64,000 bases of DNA from Nostoc sp. UHCC 0870. Its GTDB lineage: Bacteria; Cyanobacteriota; Cyanobacteriia; Cyanobacteriales; Nostocaceae. Location of the stretch: NCBI RefSeq assembly GCF_022063185.1, contig NZ_CP091913.1, positions 5,805,141-5,869,140 on the forward strand, read 5' to 3'. Positions 44,314 to 53,129 of this stretch are shown piece after piece (within the stretch, counting starts at the first letter, position 1; each line of letters starts with the position of its first letter). The notes beneath the pieces were generated by a model. That model made no database searches, was not told where the DNA came from, and was given only the letters and a program-made list of their open reading frames with translations. Made by a program: the position numbers and the translations under genes.

Positions 44314-44829
44314 ATGATTGAAATTATTGAAGCAGACCTTAGTCTGCCTGCTCATGCGGACGCTATTGTTCAATTAATGGATGAGTATGCACTTGACCCG
44401 ATGGGTGGTGGTAAAGGTCTGTCTGACTACGTTAAAGCAAATCTTTCAGCAGAACTTGCAAAGCGAAAAGCCGCTCATGTCATTCTCGCACTTGTTGATG
44501 GCGAACCCGCAGGGCTTGTTGTCTGCCTAGAAGGATTCTCTACGTTCGCGTGTAAACCATTACTTAATATTCACGATGTCATCGTTGCTTTACCCCACCG
44601 TGGTAAAGGCTTGTCTAAACTGCTGCTACAGAAAGCGGAGGAGATCGCTTTTGATTTGGGCTGCTGCAAACTCACGCTATAGGTGCTAGAAGGAAACTAT
44701 GTTGCCCAGTCAGCATACAAGGCGTGCGGATTCAGTGGCTATGAGCTAAATCCCCAGATGGGCAAGGCATTATTCTGGGAGAAGAAACTAGCAGAGGTGA
44801 CTGATGGATCGAAAAGTCCAAGCAGTTGA
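44314..44829 (+). pseudogene. GNAT N-acetyltransferase interrupted by an amber stop
   Basis: The first 122 residues (MIEIIEADLSLPAHADAIVQLMDEYALDP; acetyl-CoA loop region VALPHRGKGLSKLLLQ) form a GNAT fold. An in-frame TAG at 44680-44682 stops translation after KLTL. The same frame then continues exactly as GNAT proteins do: VLEGNYVAQSAYKACGFSGYEL, up to TGA at 44829 (171 codons plus stop). KLTLEVLEGN is the usual sequence, so one G-to-T change (GAG to TAG) explains the break. Recoding is possible but not supported. Confidence 0.88.
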
Positions 44830-45014
44830 GAGATTCTTGTGCCGTAATAACCCCGGTAAAAAACTGGCCTCTACTTTTCTCTTGAGCAAGCCAATACCGA
44901 GTAAGAAGAATACATTTCATTGGCGGCTGAATCCCTTGTAAATCAAGATTTTGAGTAAGTAAGAACTACCATTGCTTAATTTTTGCTTACTGCTGCTAGA
45001 TTCCATAAAGAAAA

Positions 45015-45035
45015 CCCTCATAAAAATTATGAGGG
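45015..45035 (-). terminator. Terminator of rpsU
   Basis: ccctcata/tatgaggg arms, 5-base loop. On the minus strand it is followed by ttttcttta. Lies 26 bases past the rpsU stop. Confidence 0.82.
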
Positions 45036-45060
45036 CATTGATTATTCTCTATATTATTTC

Positions 45061-45249
45061 TCAAGTACGGAAACGTCTCTTACCCTGCTTTTGCAAGGCA
45101 AGTTTTTTGCGCTTGCATTTTTCAATAGGTGTTTCAAAGTGACGATGCTTTCTCATATCTTGAAAAATTCCCGCCTTGGAAACTTCTCGCTTAAATCGGC
45201 GTAAGGCTGACTCAAGGTGTTCATTTTCGCCCACTACTATTTGCGTCAT
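45061..45249 (-). CDS. rpsU: 30S ribosomal protein S21
   Basis: A 62-aa small-subunit protein. VVGENEHLESALRRFKREVSKAGIFQDMRKHRHFE is the S21 core, and the basic KCKRKKLALQKQGKRR tail binds 16S rRNA. It lies downstream of the RNA-binding protein gene on the same strand, the arrangement known for rbpA1-rpsU in Anabaena, where the pair is cold-regulated. A long hairpin sits between the two genes. Confidence 0.96.
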   Translation of the reverse strand: MTQIVVGENEHLESALRRFKREVSKAGIFQDMRKHRHFETPIEKCKRKKLALQKQGKRRFRT

Positions 45250-45284
45250 GATCTCTACTCCTAAATTGACTTTATCAATCGACT

Positions 45285-45332
45285 GAGCAGACGCTAAAAG
45301 TTTATATTTTTTTAAACTTTTAACATCTGCTC
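45285..45332 (-). promoter_or_regulatory. 20-bp hairpin between rbp and rpsU
   Basis: Arms 45285-45304 and 45313-45332 pair over 20 positions with two G-U/mismatch positions, with an A/T-only loop. No T-run follows on the minus strand, so it may be a stabilising, processing or attenuation element and not a full terminator. The role is inferred from its position. Confidence 0.7.
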
Positions 45333-45367
45333 TGAAAGTGCGCTCTTCAAAATTCAGCTTTCAAAGC

Positions 45368-45676
45368 TTAGTAGCGATTACGTCCACCACCTCCACCATA
45401 TCCACCTCGATTGCCGCCAGATGAACCTCTATCTTCTCTGGGCTTGGCTTTGTTAACTTTCAGGTCACGACCCATCCATTCAGCCCCATCAAGACCATCA
45501 ATGGCGGCTGTTTCTTCGGCATCTGTTTCCATCTCTACGAAAGCAAAGCCTCGCGGACGGCCTGTTTCCCGGTCAGTAGGTACTTGAACCCGCTTTACAG
45601 TACCATATTCGGCAAAAACACCCTTAATATCTTCTTCCGTAACTTGATAAGAGAGATTACCTACGTAAATTGACAT
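45368..45676 (-). CDS. Glycine-rich RNA-recognition-motif protein (Rbp)
   Basis: A 102-aa RNA-binding protein. RRM at 1-80 with RNP2 IYVGNL and RNP1 RGFAFVEM; the C-terminal ~20 residues are Gly/Arg-rich (GGNRGGYGGGGGRNRY). Cyanobacterial Rbp proteins are typically cold-induced and may target mRNAs to thylakoids. The start is the second Met (MSIYVGNLSYQV), the standard N-terminus. rpsU follows on the same strand. The upstream ~250-base region likely contains a long 5' leader. Confidence 0.94.
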   Translation of the reverse strand: MSIYVGNLSYQVTEEDIKGVFAEYGTVKRVQVPTDRETGRPRGFAFVEMETDAEETAAIDGLDGAEWMGRDLKVNKAKPREDRGSSGGNRGGYGGGGGRNRY

Positions 45677-45932
45677 CAAATTTCTCCAAAATTATCAGCG
45701 TGTAGAGATTTAAATTTCGGAGAGAAGTCTGTGAATACTAAAAACAAACACTGTCACCGAATTAAGTCTCATCTTTAGAATGACATAGAAGCAAACTTTA
45801 TGTATTCAGTAAAAAATTAATGTTGGAGTTTAGACTACTCTAAACTCCAGGGATCAGGGATATTGTGGGCAATAACCAGGGTATGTATACCGTTTTTCTG
45901 GCTAGTTAGCTAAAATACTCCCGAAAAATTGT

Positions 45933-46421
45933 TTAGGCAGGAATCACTTGAGCAACCAGTGAACGTTTATCAAGCGATTGAACTTTCCCAACTTGACCCA
46001 GAGCATTAACAATGCGCTCTAACAGTTCTCCAGCCTGTTCACGATATTGATGTTCTCGACCTCGTAAACGAATCACAAACTTGACTGAATCACCCTTATT
46101 CAACCACCCAATAGCTTGTTCGATACGTAAGTTGTAATCCGCCACACCTACATTCGGGCGAAGCCGGACTTCCTTTACTGTCGGTTTAGCACTGTGTCCC
46201 TGACGCTTTTTCTTTTGGTACTGAAGCTTACCATAGTTGACAATCTTGGCGACTGGAGCGTCTTTACCTTCCGACACTACAACTAGGTCAAGTTCTAGGC
46301 TTTCTGCTAGCTGTAGAGCTTCCCGTGTATCTATGAGACCACGGTTGTTATTTTCATGGTCAATCAAGAAGACTTGAGTTGACTTGATTTGTGAATTAAT
46401 TAGTTGCTTTTGGATTACGAT
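45933..46421 (-). CDS. infC: Translation initiation factor IF-3 paralogue with non-AUG start
   Basis: IF-3 family protein; binds the 30S subunit and selects correct start codons. The C-terminal domain (KPTVKEVRLRPNVGVADYNLRIEQA; SVKFVIRLRGREHQYREQAGELLERI) and most of the N-domain (REALQLAESLELDLVVVSEGKDAPVAKIVNYGKLQYQKKK) are clear. The first ATG/GTG/TTG option, TTG at 46367, would cut off QLINSQIKSTQVFLID, which belongs to the N-domain. Upstream in frame, before a TAA, the only plausible initiators are ATC at 46421 or ATC at 46415, with gaaagagag about 10 bases ahead. E. coli infC likewise uses AUU for autocontrol. At ~162 aa it differs from the main ~177-aa cyanobacterial IF-3, so it may be a second copy. 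Confidence 0.82.
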   Translation of the reverse strand: MVIQKQLINSQIKSTQVFLIDHENNNRGLIDTREALQLAESLELDLVVVSEGKDAPVAKIVNYGKLQYQKKKRQGHSAKPTVKEVRLRPNVGVADYNLRIEQAIGWLNKGDSVKFVIRLRGREHQYREQAGELLERIVNALGQVGKVQSLDKRSLVAQVIPA

Positions 46422-46623
46422 AACGTTTTACTCTCTTTCAATGGTTTAATACTTGACAAATGCAAGTAATGCCAATGTAACACAACACTTGATTGAAGTT
46501 TTAGTTTCATGATCAAGAAATATTGACATCCTCACTGCCCTGTGATTCTTCAGCAATCAAACAATCGTCATGGTTCAGATCCTAGATAGATCAGGACAAT
46601 ATTAGGGCAGTTGTTATAGTTAT

Positions 46624-47085
46624 CTAGCTGGCTGCTAGATTTTGTAGAGTTTTCAATGCTTCCTCAACGTGTCCTTTGAAATTCAACATGGAATCAAATA
46701 CATACTGCACAATTCCCTCTTGCGAGATGACGTAGGTAACGCGTCCAGGGAACAAACCAAAAGCAGCTGTTGCACCGTATAGTTTGCGTACTTGATCACC
46801 TTGATCACTCAAGAGTGTAAAAGGTAGATTGTACTTAGTGGCAAATCGCTGGTGAGATTCCCTAGAATCACCACTAACACCAATGACCTCAGCACCAGCA
46901 TTTTGAAAAACTTCATACTGGTCACGAAAAGCGCAAGATTCTGCTGTACATCCGGGTGTGTCATCCTTGGGGTAAAAGTACAACACCACAGATTTATTGC
47001 CTCGAAAATCGCTCAGACTAACAGTTGAGCCATTTTGAGCAGGTAGAGTGAAATTTGGGGCAGTATCCCCAACTTTAACTGGCAT
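46624..47085 (-). CDS. bcp: Peroxiredoxin, PrxQ/BCP type
   Basis: Thioredoxin-dependent thiol peroxidase, 153 aa, reduces hydroperoxides. Peroxidatic Cys46 and resolving Cys51 in DDTPGCTAESCAF, the spacing diagnostic of PrxQ/BCP. The N-terminus (MPVKVGDTAPNFTLPAQNG) has no targeting peptide. Length typical. It stands between infC and the rpsO-pam68 pair on the same strand, with about 200 bases on each side, so probably has its own promoter. Confidence 0.95.
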   Translation of the reverse strand: MPVKVGDTAPNFTLPAQNGSTVSLSDFRGNKSVVLYFYPKDDTPGCTAESCAFRDQYEVFQNAGAEVIGVSGDSRESHQRFATKYNLPFTLLSDQGDQVRKLYGATAAFGLFPGRVTYVISQEGIVQYVFDSMLNFKGHVEEALKTLQNLAAS

Positions 47086-47289
47086 AGATGTAATTTATGG
47101 AAAATTAATAATTAATAATAAGTATTTTATCGTAAAACAAGACACTCAGTGCTTTACAACTGGATATTGGGTTTAAATATTAATTATAAATTTTTACGTA
47201 GAAATGTTGAAGTTATTATATGTAAACTTCAACATTGATTCTAAAAAATTACCCAAAATCGCAGTTAGTAAATACCTGAGTGCCTTTTT

Positions 47290-47760
47290 TCATGCTTTGT
47301 TCTGCCTAGTTTCCCGCCAACCGTCTACCATTCTTCCCCAATTGGTGCTAAATTCACCAAAACCTAGTAGACTGCCAACTCTATCTTCGTCCCATGAGGC
47401 AGAAAGAACACCATAGGTGATACCTAACACACCTAAACCAAAAAGTCCCATATTCACTAGTAATACAGCGATGGGGGCTAGTTTGATATCGGAGTAGGTA
47501 GCTAGCAGGTAACTGACCACTAAAGCAGAAATACCCAAGGCTGTGGGAATACCGCAAAATGCCGCTACTCGCCGGATCATGCGTTGACTCACTACCTGGG
47601 GAATAGCCATCTCTTCTTTAGTAAAGGTCTGCTGCTGTTTTTCCAGTTGTTCCGGTTTTGGGGATTTTATCGGTGGGGTACTCTTAGCTTTTGCAGGTTT
47701 TTGGCGTTTTTTTTGGGGTTCAAAAGGCAACCGAGTCCGTTCAGATTCTTCAGCAGGCAT
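47290..47760 (-). CDS. PAM68-family photosystem II assembly protein
   Basis: A 156-aa protein. A Lys/Pro-rich N-terminus (~1-65, QKKRQKPAKAKSTPPIKS) is followed by two transmembrane helices (about 75-95 and 105-127), then GVLSASWDEDRVGSLLGFGEF, the hallmark of PAM68/DUF3464. Homologues help assemble PSII (CP47/D1) in cyanobacteria and plants. It begins 12 bases after rpsO on the same strand, so the two are co-transcribed, a linkage of ribosomal and thylakoid assembly genes. Confidence 0.92.
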   Translation of the reverse strand: MPAEESERTRLPFEPQKKRQKPAKAKSTPPIKSPKPEQLEKQQQTFTKEEMAIPQVVSQRMIRRVAAFCGIPTALGISALVVSYLLATYSDIKLAPIAVLLVNMGLFGLGVLGITYGVLSASWDEDRVGSLLGFGEFSTNWGRMVDGWRETRQNKA

Positions 47761-47772
47761 AAATGCTAGTCC

Positions 47773-48042
47773 CTATCCACGAATACCTAAGCGAGCAATC
47801 AAAGCTTGATATTTTTCCCGGCTATCTTGTTGGATATATGCTAGAAGCCGCTTGCGTTGACCAATGAGTTTTAATAGTCCTCGTCGAGAAGAATGGTCTT
47901 TTTTATTGGCTTGGAGATGTTCGCTGAGGCGGTTAATACGTGCGGTCAGCATAGCAATCTGGACATCAGCAGAGCCGGTGTCTGTCTCATGAACTTGGTA
48001 GCTAGAAATTAATTCTTGTTTGCGCTGTTGCGTCAAAGCCAT
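47773..48042 (-). CDS. rpsO: 30S ribosomal protein S15
   Basis: An 89-aa primary 16S-binding protein. MALTQQRKQELISSYQVHETDTGSADVQIAMLTARI and HSSRRGLLKLIGQRKRLLAYI are the S15 signatures; full length. Upstream gene of the pam68 pair; its leader may carry S15 autoregulation, not visible to me. Confidence 0.97.
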   Translation of the reverse strand: MALTQQRKQELISSYQVHETDTGSADVQIAMLTARINRLSEHLQANKKDHSSRRGLLKLIGQRKRLLAYIQQDSREKYQALIARLGIRG

Positions 48043-48126
48043 GATTGGTTCAAGTTATATTTAGTCTAAATGTATGCAGCAGTCTCCAATCATATCACAG
48101 CCATCAAGTTGTGTGTAGTTGGAATT

Positions 48127-48168
48127 GGGACAGGTGACAGGTGACAGGGGACTGGGGACTGGGGACTG
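48127..48168. repeat. Heptamer tandem repeats (ggtgaca / ggggact)
   Basis: Short runs of ggtgaca and then ggggact units between rpsO and cyanophycinase genes. Same class as the arrays at 12942 and 61971. Confidence 0.8.
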
Positions 48169-48181
48169 GAATATCTGAAAG

Positions 48182-49027
48182 TTATTGATTGGTTGAAACT
48201 GGTACAGGAACTTGAGACGGTTGATCTAAGATGGGCTTGCGGGTTTGCAAATCAAATTTGTAGCCGTGGGGCAATATATGTAGTTTTGCTCCACAGATTG
48301 CTAATGGCTCATCTTTTAAAATCACATCTACATTGCTATAGGTCATTTCTGAGTCATCTACTATGGTGACTGCTCCTTCACCAACGATTTCAATTTGGTG
48401 ATCAGTTACAACCATAGCCGTATTTTCATCTATCCCAAATCCTAATGTTGCGGGTTCTTGCATCAAAGCTGTCATCAACCTTCCTAAGCGTCCGCGTTCT
48501 GAAAAATGCTGGTCAATGACTACCCCAGGTAGAAAAGCTAAACCTACTCCCATTTCTACTGTTTCTAATCGAGCATGGGTTTGTGCGTCACCTTCTACAA
48601 TCATTTTATCTGGCATGACAGCCGCGCCTGCACTTGTACCTGCGACAACTGCGCCTTCAGAGTAGCGTTTATGAATGGCGGCATCAATTTCTGTATCTTT
48701 GAGGATGCTAATAATACGGGATTGGTCTCCACCAGTAAAAAATATACCAGTTGCTGAAGCGATCGCTTCCAAGGCAGTAGATGAAGTTGCGTCTTGACGG
48801 GTTTCTGTATCGATTATCCGCACATTTTCTGCTCCCAACCGCTCAAATACCCTGATGTAATTTTCTCCCACATCTCTTGGTAATTCTGTTGCTGCTGTAA
48901 TAATCACAATATGTGCCTTTATACCCCCAGCACGCCGCACAAACTCCCGCAATATCTGAGAATCTCCGTCTTTGTCTTCAGCACCGCCAATAATTACCAA
49001 CTGACGTTTGCTTTCACTTGCCATCAT
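48182..49027 (-). CDS. cphB: Cyanophycinase
   Basis: Serine-type exopeptidase releasing beta-Asp-Arg dipeptides from cyanophycin, 281 aa. The S51-like catalytic Ser132 lies in GTSAGAAVM, the same number as the characterised Synechocystis enzyme. Other blocks: IIGGAEDKDGD near the start, FFTGGDQSRI and GVVIDQHFSERGRLGRL. Cytoplasmic. Starts ATG-ATG at 49027. A cyanophycin-synthetase-like gene lies upstream on the opposite strand, with one small gene between. Confidence 0.96.
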   Translation of the reverse strand: MMASESKRQLVIIGGAEDKDGDSQILREFVRRAGGIKAHIVIITAATELPRDVGENYIRVFERLGAENVRIIDTETRQDATSSTALEAIASATGIFFTGGDQSRIISILKDTEIDAAIHKRYSEGAVVAGTSAGAAVMPDKMIVEGDAQTHARLETVEMGVGLAFLPGVVIDQHFSERGRLGRLMTALMQEPATLGFGIDENTAMVVTDHQIEIVGEGAVTIVDDSEMTYSNVDVILKDEPLAICGAKLHILPHGYKFDLQTRKPILDQPSQVPVPVSTNQ

Positions 49028-49255
49028 ATTGATATTCCTGAATATTAGTTAATTCATGTGTAATTTCAATAAAGCATGACATTTATCAATATAAAATCAT
49101 TCTGTTGAGAGATAAAAAAAATACATTTATTTTTCACTAACTTACCCAAAATCTATCTAAAAGCATAGGCGTTAGTTCACCAATTTAAGAGATGATTTTA
49201 TGAGGAAAATATTTCTCAAAATATATCTAATTTTCATTTACCACAGAAAAAATAT

Positions 49256-49292
49256 TTTTGACAGATGATTGTGACTGAATCATCTGTCAAAA
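49256..49292 (-). terminator. Terminator with perfect 15-bp arms
   Basis: ttttgacagatgatt and its exact complement around a 7-base loop. On the minus strand an AT-rich aaaatattttttc follows. It lies after the stop of the small gene at 49364 and would separate it from cyanophycinase. Confidence 0.85.
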
Positions 49293-49363
49293 GACTAAAT
49301 TATTTTACTAAAGATTGTTGAAAAGTATGAAAGATTTAAACTTGGTTTTTCAACGACGAATAG

Positions 49364-49567
49364 TTAATAAATCTGGCTTCTATAGATGAGGTTCATCAAG
49401 AAAAAACGAGCTTGTTCTAGTGGAAGATGCCTGGGTTTACCTTGGTAAACGATTTGGTATTCGTTTGCATCCTCTCCATCCCCATACCCAGAAATCAGTT
49501 TGAGGTAAAAGGCTTCGTCTGCCAGTTGTCTGACTTCATCTCTCAGGGTAGCTTGTGTACTATTCAT
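49364..49567 (-). CDS. Small conserved-looking protein of unknown function
   Basis: A 67-aa protein I do not recognise. It is acidic, with EVRQLADEAFYLKLISGYGDGEDANEYQIVYQGKPRHLPLEQARFF; no membrane segment or known motif. It reads as a compact folded domain, has a clear terminator, and lies between the cyanophycinase and CphA2 genes, so a link to nitrogen metabolism is possible but unproven. Confidence 0.6.
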   Translation of the reverse strand: MNSTQATLRDEVRQLADEAFYLKLISGYGDGEDANEYQIVYQGKPRHLPLEQARFFLMNLIYRSQIY

Positions 49568-49873
49568 ACTTTTTTCTTGCCTCCTGACGCATTCTTTTAT
49601 TTATATAAAATTTGCTGAAATTTTACATCTTTCAAGGGTTATATTTTTTATTAAAAATGGATGAGTATATTGAGACATATTTTACTTTTCTATAAATTCA
49701 CAAATTTTAATTATGTCTTGTGATAGTTGCAAATGCTTAAATATGAGGTTAGATATAAACTGTTCAGATCCAATATAAAGTGATTGTAACCTAAGCAATA
49801 AAGAAAATTAATTTAAAATTAGTAAGACTAATTAGCTGTAATTAACGATGCGATATAAAGGTGGTTAGCCAAA
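49568..49873. other. Divergent promoter region before cphA2
   Basis: About 306 AT-rich bases between divergent starts. aaaggtgg at 49857-49864 can serve as ribosome-binding site for the gene at 49874. No operator recognised. Confidence 0.4.
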
Positions 49874-51784
49874 ATGGTTCAGGAAAAAAACACAGATTTA
49901 GTCCGTATTAATGCCAGAAAAACGGATGTATTTGATATTTTTAATTTTCGGCATTATGTCGGGACTAACCCTTATTTAGATGTAGGGACGCTAGTATTCA
50001 ATTTTGCTCTGGTGGTAGGTAAAGAGCCACTACCGATGGATGATTATATTGCCAGTGTAAGCGATCGCTATCCCCAATTAGGCAACCAAACCTATGAATC
50101 CTATGCCCATCTGTTTGCCGCTACAGCCGCAGAGGTGGGTAAGCTAGACATGGATTTATACCTCAATCGCTGGAGTGTGAAACCCGATCATCAAGGGTTT
50201 AAGATAGCTGTGCAATCACTGCACGAACGCACTACTAAAGGTGTTGCTTACCTGGTTTGGGATTGGTTTGAAGCCATTACCCAAGGTGTGGAATTTTTCT
50301 TGGATGAACACATTTTCAATCTCCAAGATAGATTTCGGCAATCTGTTTATGGCGGTCCGACAGTTTACGCCTTATTGCGAACAGCCCACGAAAAAGGTAT
50401 TCCCTCATTCTATCTCTGGGAAGAAGGGTTAATGCAGTATGGTTGGGGAAAAAAACATATCAGAGGTGTAGCCACAACTTTTAACTGTGACAGTCATTTA
50501 GACTCAGAATTCACTACCCGCAAAGATGACTGCAAAGGGTTTTTGCAAACTTTAGGCTTCCCCGTCCCTCAAGGTGATATTGTGTTTTCTTTTAAAGAAG
50601 CCAGACAGGTGGCTAAAGAAATTGGCTACCCAGTAGCAGTTAAGCCTGTTGTTGGTCATAAAGGTATTGGTGTGACTCCAGATGTCAAAGATATAGATGA
50701 ACTAGAATTAGCTTATGATCGTGCTGTAGAGGCAATTCCAGAAGACCAACCAACGCGGATTATTGTTGAAAAAAGTATCTCTGGCAAAGATTTTCGTCTG
50801 TTGTGTGTTAATGGTAAATTTGTTGCGGCTACTGAACGCCGTCCAGCATCAGTAGTGGGTGATGGCTACTCTACAATTGGGGAATTAATTCGTCAAGAGA
50901 ACCGCAAAAAGGCACGCTTAGACACACCCACTTCACCGATGAGTAAAATTCTCATTGATGATGAGATGGAATTCTATTTAGATGAACAGGGTTTCTCATT
51001 AAAAAGCGTTCTGAATCAGGGAGAAACTATTTATCTGCGAAAAGTTGCTAATCTCTCAGCCGGGGGTGTAAGTATTAATGCTACCGACATCATCCATGAT
51101 GATAATATTATCTTGGCGCAAGATATAGCCCAATACTTCCGCCTGACTTGTCTAGGTATTGATGTGATGGGTGAGAACCTGTCAGAGTCGTGGAAATCTG
51201 GTAACTTTGCCATATTGGAAATCAACGCTGCACCGGGAATTTTTATGCACTTTAACCCGGCAATGGGTGATAGTGTGGATGTACCTGCCCATATTTTGGC
51301 AACTTTTTTTCAGTCGGGGTTAGATGCCAGAATACCAATTATTACCTTCAATAAAATTTCTGTAGAGGAACTGCAAGCGACAATTGATCACATTTTGTCA
51401 CAACATCCCGACTGGACAATCGGGTCTGTGTGTCGAGGAGGTGTGTTTATCCAGCGATCGCCAAAGGTATTGCACAAAGAATACAATAACAATGTCCAAA
51501 CTTTATTACGTCATCCCAAACTAGACTTGCTGATTGCTGAATATCCAGAAGATATTCTAGAAGCAGAAGGTATGTTCTACTATGGCAGCAATATGGTAGT
51601 TTTGGATAACCCCAGCGAAACAGAAATGATGTTGATGCGGGATATATTGGATGGTTCGACTGTGGTAATTAAGAAAGACAACGACATTTCTATTCGTCGC
51701 AAAGGGTTAATTGAAGACTACTCTTTGGGAGAACATGAATCATTTTCCCAGGTTTATTTGAAAGAAATCGGCACTGTTTTGTAA
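49874..51784 (+). CDS. cphA2: CphA2-type cyanophycin synthetase
   Basis: A 636-aa ATP-grasp enzyme. The N-terminal ~215 residues match the cyanophycin synthetase N-domain. The ATP-grasp core (~220-480) shows DDCKGFLQTLGFPVPQGD, YPVAVKPVVGHKGIGVTP, RRPASVVGDGYSTI and LEINAAPGIFMHF. The C-terminal region (~490-636) is a shrunken Mur-ligase-like domain without an intact P-loop, unlike the ~900-aa CphA1. This fits CphA2, known in N2-fixing cyanobacteria to polymerise beta-Asp-Arg dipeptide directly. The neighbouring cyanophycinase makes that dipeptide. Function assigned by family and context. Confidence 0.9.
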   Translation: MVQEKNTDLVRINARKTDVFDIFNFRHYVGTNPYLDVGTLVFNFALVVGKEPLPMDDYIASVSDRYPQLGNQTYESYAHLFAATAAEVGKLDMDLYLNRWSVKPDHQGFKIAVQSLHERTTKGVAYLVWDWFEAITQGVEFFLDEHIFNLQDRFRQSVYGGPTVYALLRTAHEKGIPSFYLWEEGLMQYGWGKKHIRGVATTFNCDSHLDSEFTTRKDDCKGFLQTLGFPVPQGDIVFSFKEARQVAKEIGYPVAVKPVVGHKGIGVTPDVKDIDELELAYDRAVEAIPEDQPTRIIVEKSISGKDFRLLCVNGKFVAATERRPASVVGDGYSTIGELIRQENRKKARLDTPTSPMSKILIDDEMEFYLDEQGFSLKSVLNQGETIYLRKVANLSAGGVSINATDIIHDDNIILAQDIAQYFRLTCLGIDVMGENLSESWKSGNFAILEINAAPGIFMHFNPAMGDSVDVPAHILATFFQSGLDARIPIITFNKISVEELQATIDHILSQHPDWTIGSVCRGGVFIQRSPKVLHKEYNNNVQTLLRHPKLDLLIAEYPEDILEAEGMFYYGSNMVVLDNPSETEMMLMRDILDGSTVVIKKDNDISIRRKGLIEDYSLGEHESFSQVYLKEIGTVL

Positions 51785-51872
51785 TTTTTTCAACACAGAA
51801 TTAGGCAAGAAGTAGAGGGCAAAGGGGCAGGGGATAAGACTACTATTCCTAATGCCCAATGCCCAATAAGTT

Positions 51873-52916
51873 TTACTTCAATTTCTCATGAGCAGCTAAA
51901 ATAATCTGTTCTGTTTCCTCCCAACCAATACAAGGGTCGGTTACAGAAATACCATATTTGAGTTCTGGTTTTTTGCAGTTAATTGGTTGACTACCTTCAG
52001 ATAAATGTGATTCCAACATCATGCCTACAATTGATGTGTTACCATCTACGATTTGTTGGATAACATTTTCTAAGACAGTCGGTTGTAATTTGTAGTTTTT
52101 GTTGGTATTACCGTGACTACAATCAATAACAATGCGCGGAGGTAAATTAGCTTTCTTTAATTGTACTTCTACCTGTTGTACACTCTCTGCATCAAAGTTA
52201 GGTTGACTACCACCCCGCAAAATTACATGACCGTAGGCATTACCTTTAGTTTCAAATACACTCACCTGTCCTTCGGGATTAATACCCAAAAAATTATGGG
52301 GAGTTCTGGCAGAATGTAAAGCATTTAAGGCAACTTGAATATTACCATCCGTACCATTTTTAAAACCCACCGGCATTGATAATCCGCTAGCCATTTCGCG
52401 GTGAGTTTGAGACTCAGTTGTACGTGCGCCAATCGCTGACCAAGTAATTAATTCACCAATATATTGAGGGATGATTGGGTCTAAGGCTTCTGTAGCACTG
52501 GGTAGTCCTAATTCTGCTAGTTTTACTAACAAATTTCTGGCAATTAATAATCCCTGTTCGACCAGGAAAGAATCATCCATGTTAGGATCATTAATTAATC
52601 CTTTCCAACCTACTGTTGTTCTCGGTTTTTCAAAATAAACTCGCATGATCAACAATAAGTTGTCTTGGACCCGCACTGCTAAATCTTTCAGGCGTTTGGC
52701 ATACTCAATTGCTGCGTCTGTATCATGAATTGAACAAGGGCCAACTACTATAAATTTACGTCTATCCTGAAAATCTAAAATTTGTTCTATTTCTTTTCTG
52801 AATTTCCAAACAGTTTGTTCAGCATATGGTGTTAAAGGTACTTTAGATTTTACTTCATTAGGCGTTAATAGAACGTGGTAATTTTCAATATTTGTGTTAG
52901 ATAATTTATTGTGCAT
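51873..52916 (-). CDS. 3-deoxy-7-phosphoheptulonate (DAHP) synthase, class I
   Basis: First step of the shikimate pathway: phosphoenolpyruvate plus erythrose 4-phosphate to DAHP. 347 aa, full-length AroF/G/H-type TIM barrel. Visible: FIVVGPCSIHDTDAAIEYAKRL (metal Cys), RVYFEKPRTTVGWKGLINDP, GARTTESQTHREMASGLSMPVGFKNGTDG and IVIDCSHGNTNK. Typical feedback-sensitive N-terminal extension (~50 residues); which amino acid inhibits it cannot be read. Single gene, converging with cphA2. Confidence 0.95.
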   Translation of the reverse strand: MHNKLSNTNIENYHVLLTPNEVKSKVPLTPYAEQTVWKFRKEIEQILDFQDRRKFIVVGPCSIHDTDAAIEYAKRLKDLAVRVQDNLLLIMRVYFEKPRTTVGWKGLINDPNMDDSFLVEQGLLIARNLLVKLAELGLPSATEALDPIIPQYIGELITWSAIGARTTESQTHREMASGLSMPVGFKNGTDGNIQVALNALHSARTPHNFLGINPEGQVSVFETKGNAYGHVILRGGSQPNFDAESVQQVEVQLKKANLPPRIVIDCSHGNTNKNYKLQPTVLENVIQQIVDGNTSIVGMMLESHLSEGSQPINCKKPELKYGISVTDPCIGWEETEQIILAAHEKLK

Positions 52917-53059
52917 GGAGGAGTTCTCTTGATGACTAAGATTTCATTTTGAGTACAACTAGTATACATATTCTAAATGAAACCCACGATACAGATTTAT
53001 TTACTTTTTCTGGTTACGTCATAAAAATCAGACATAACACAATATGAGTTTACCATTGC

Positions 53060-53092
53060 AGAACCCCGGCTTCTCGCAGAAACCGGGGTTCT
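53060..53092. terminator. agaaccccgg/ccggggttct hairpin
   Basis: 10-bp perfect arms, 13-base loop. Located after the amylase gene (minus strand). Second copy of the hairpin repeat seen at 18582-18618. Terminator role likely. Confidence 0.65.
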
Positions 53093-53129
53093 AAATGGGT
53101 GCTTAACCCGTAGATGTAAGTGTATTTTT

